Assembly: GCF_945859705.1 (NCBI RefSeq)
Contig: NC_079137.1
Span: 34,717,554 to 34,781,553, forward strand
From: Episyrphus balteatus
Lineage: Eukaryota > Arthropoda > Insecta > Diptera > Syrphidae
Length of the DNA stretch: 64,000 bases
Reading direction: 5' to 3'
The translations under genes were made by a program, and so were the position numbers. This document shows, in pieces, positions 61,929-64,000 of the stretch. Below the pieces are notes generated by a model. The model was given only the letters and a program-made list of their open reading frames with translations, was not told where the DNA came from and made no database searches. Each line of letters opens with the position of its first letter. Position 1 is the first letter of the stretch.

Positions 61929-62886
61929 AGGGACAAACTGGTTGGAAAATAAAAGCAAAAAAAAAATTGACAATGATTGTGTTTGTTTGTTTGTTTTTCT
62001 CGATGGATGTTGTTTTATTTTATATTTATTTTTTTTTTAATTCGATTCTTGACCTTTAACTTTTTTGTCTGAACTCTTTTGAAAGTCAATTTAGGAAATT
62101 TATTTATTTTACATTAAACAGACTTATAAAAGAGTTAAGAATTGAATTTGATCGGATGATTGTTTGGTTTAAATTCAAATTAGATTAATTTTTGTGGCTT
62201 TTACGGAACTAACTCCTGCTTAAAAAAAATGTATGCCAGGAGAAATAAAAACATTTTTATTTGTAATTGGGGCATATTTTGTGCAACGTTTATTTCTTTA
62301 TTTCTAAGAAGAATTTTTAATTAAGAACTACATTTTTGCATACCTAATCGATGTTTTCTACGAATTTATTTTGTAGTTCGACGTTTTTAACTTGTAAATA
62401 TGTTTTTATTTATTCTTTTATTTGCTTATTTATAGTAAAAACAGTGTTCAGCATACAAATAACATTTAAATGGTATTCCAGTATGAAATCGGGTTCGTTT
62501 TTTTTTAGCCATTTTTGATTGTGTTTTGCCTTTTAAGTAGTAGGAGTAGAATCTTGCTGAAATGTTTATTTCTTGTTTGCGAAAATTGTTTGGTTAAGAA
62601 ACTTAAAAACGTTCTCCAAAACAGCGGTTTAGTAAATTTTGCCGAAGGTAGGAGATTTTTTTCAAAAAAATATCGTACCTATATCACACTTTTGATGGCT
62701 TTGATGGCTTCTGGAGTTCTCGGAAACCGTGGCCAGACTTTGACAGTCATGTACTTCAACAGTATATTTTTGAAAAATTTAATACTACTTTACACAAAAA
62801 ATTGATTTTTAAAACTAAATTAGGTAGGTATAACGTTCGAAAAATTTACCCTTTTGGCATAAATTAATTACATATAATTATTTATT

Positions 62887-62971
62887 ACACTGGTTTACAA
62901 GGGTTTTGTTGCCGAAACAAAAATTTACTTTTCTGAAGGTTTTGGGTGTGCTGAACTCGAATCCGAACCAT
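62887..62971. repeat. GATTCGAGTTCAGCAC repeat, copy 2 (inverted)
   Basis: CACTGGTTTACAAGGG, then TTTACTTTTCTGAAGG, then GTGTGCTGAACTCGAATCCG: the reverse complement of copy 1 with moderate divergence. It probably marks a dispersed element of this genome. Confidence 0.7.
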
Positions 62972-63961
62972 CAGAGATGGTTTTTTTTTAAACTTTTTTG
63001 CTATATTAATTTAAAAATATAAATAATAAATATGTATAAAATTCTGTAAAACAAATAATACGTTGCACATTAAATATAGAACATTTCTGCATTGTTAGAA
63101 ATATGAAATGTGGTTTATTTTGAAAAATATGCCAAAAACAAAAAAGGTATGCTATCTCACCCGCTTTTACCCTACACCATTTCATTTGTTTTATCGTTTG
63201 ATCTTTTTCGTTTACAATTTTGCTAAACCTAGATTAAAATTTTTATTTTTCCTAAAACCAGCTTTTTTTCCTGGATAAAACGAGCTTGAGCCAAATTCTT
63301 GGATTTAACGAAAAACAAGTTTTAGTGAATAACTTGGCCATTTTTGATACAACAAAAATTGTTTATTTGAAAGTACTGTTTCCTTACTCCGCTGAAACGT
63401 TAGAGGTTACAGATTTTAAGATCAACGAGTTGTTTTTATATATATTATGGGGATGAAAAATCTAACTGCGATTTTAGAATCACTGTCATTTTATAAACAA
63501 AAGGCACTAGGTATCTTAAAATGGACAACTGAGTTAAAAAAAAAAAGAAAGTATTAAAGTTGATGACGTGTTACAGAACAATGCAGGTATAAATCACATG
63601 TTTAAAAGTTAATTTAAATTAAAAATCTTGTTCACACTTAATGGGTTCACACTTAGTAAATACAACACGTTCAAAAAAAGTTTAATAAACCTCACAGCCT
63701 TCGGGGGAAGGCGATAATCAAAGGTCACGGTAGTGCCCAGCCAAGTTCTCTAGCATTTTTGGCATTACACCATTATTTACAGGAAACAACTCAGGCCATT
63801 TTCGACCCCCCTCCACCTCCAACTTCTAAACCAAATATGTCAGAAATTTTAAACTCGCTCCATTTGTTAAACTAGTCGAAAACAACAAAATTTACAAAAT
63901 TTCAACTATTTAGGATGGGCAGTTCCTGAGATATAGGGCTTCGAAAATCTCAAAAACCGTA

Positions 63962-63983
63962 ACTGACTGACTGACTGACTGAC
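63962..63983. repeat. CTGA tetranucleotide repeat
   Basis: Five or more ACTG/CTGA units, followed by diverged copies (CTCACTGACA) to the window end. Confidence 0.8.
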
Positions 63984-64000
63984 AGATTCACTCACTGACA

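Larger units (their letters stand above)
59205..64000 (-). other. sns: sns intron continuing beyond the window
   Basis: No Ig-type exon was found here, so upstream sns exons lie past 64000. Contents: the 1.3 kb foldback (60637-61928), an inverted pair of GATTCGAGTTCAGCAC repeats (61338-61435 and 62887-62971), AT-rich stretches, and a somewhat GC-richer repeat-like end (63680-64000) with CTGA repeats. No other gene recognised. Confidence 0.7.

Overview
The window comes from an AT-rich insect genome, most likely a brachyceran (higher) fly. Two protein-coding genes can be read and both are clearly animal genes. They converge. On the + strand, the 3' end of a ryanodine receptor gene (RyR) fills positions 1-2574. 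On the - strand, the 3' two thirds of a nephrin-type immunoglobulin-superfamily gene occupies 8641-59204. I identify the second gene as sticks and stones (sns). In Drosophila melanogaster both genes are placed, from memory, at cytological position 44F, so the pairing looks like conserved microsynteny.

RyR (1-2574) is one long terminal exon. It encodes the whole transmembrane/pore region and the C-terminal domain; the start of the protein lies outside the window. About 6 kb of AT-rich sequence then separates the two stop codons. It contains a short tandem repeat (3139-3700), long T runs, and a non-autonomous Helitron (6643-7425).

sns is split into at least 15 exons. All joins were checked by hand for GT-AG sites and codon phase. 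Reading from high to low coordinates they encode six Ig domains, one fibronectin III domain, a transmembrane segment, and a proline/tyrosine-rich cytoplasmic tail ending in GHLV. Two neighbouring exons (27594-27785 and 27113-27259) each encode a complete juxtamembrane plus transmembrane segment. They have the same 1-1 phase, so they look like mutually exclusive alternatives giving two receptor versions. This is the most interesting genic observation in the window. The signal peptide and first Ig domains must lie beyond 64000.

The introns are large (up to 13.3 kb) and hold most of the mobile DNA: a 2.1 kb copia-type element with two LTRs that look identical (44107-46204), a near-perfect 1.8 kb palindrome (55845-57669), a 1.3 kb foldback (60637-61928), a hAT-type MITE full of internal repeats (19485-19996), a Tc1/mariner-type MITE (22880-23111), a tandemly duplicated foldback (14335-16036), several smaller terminal-inverted-repeat elements, decayed LINE and mariner remnants, minisatellites and microsatellites. 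No rRNA, functional tRNA or CRISPR array was seen. Promoters of both genes lie outside the window.
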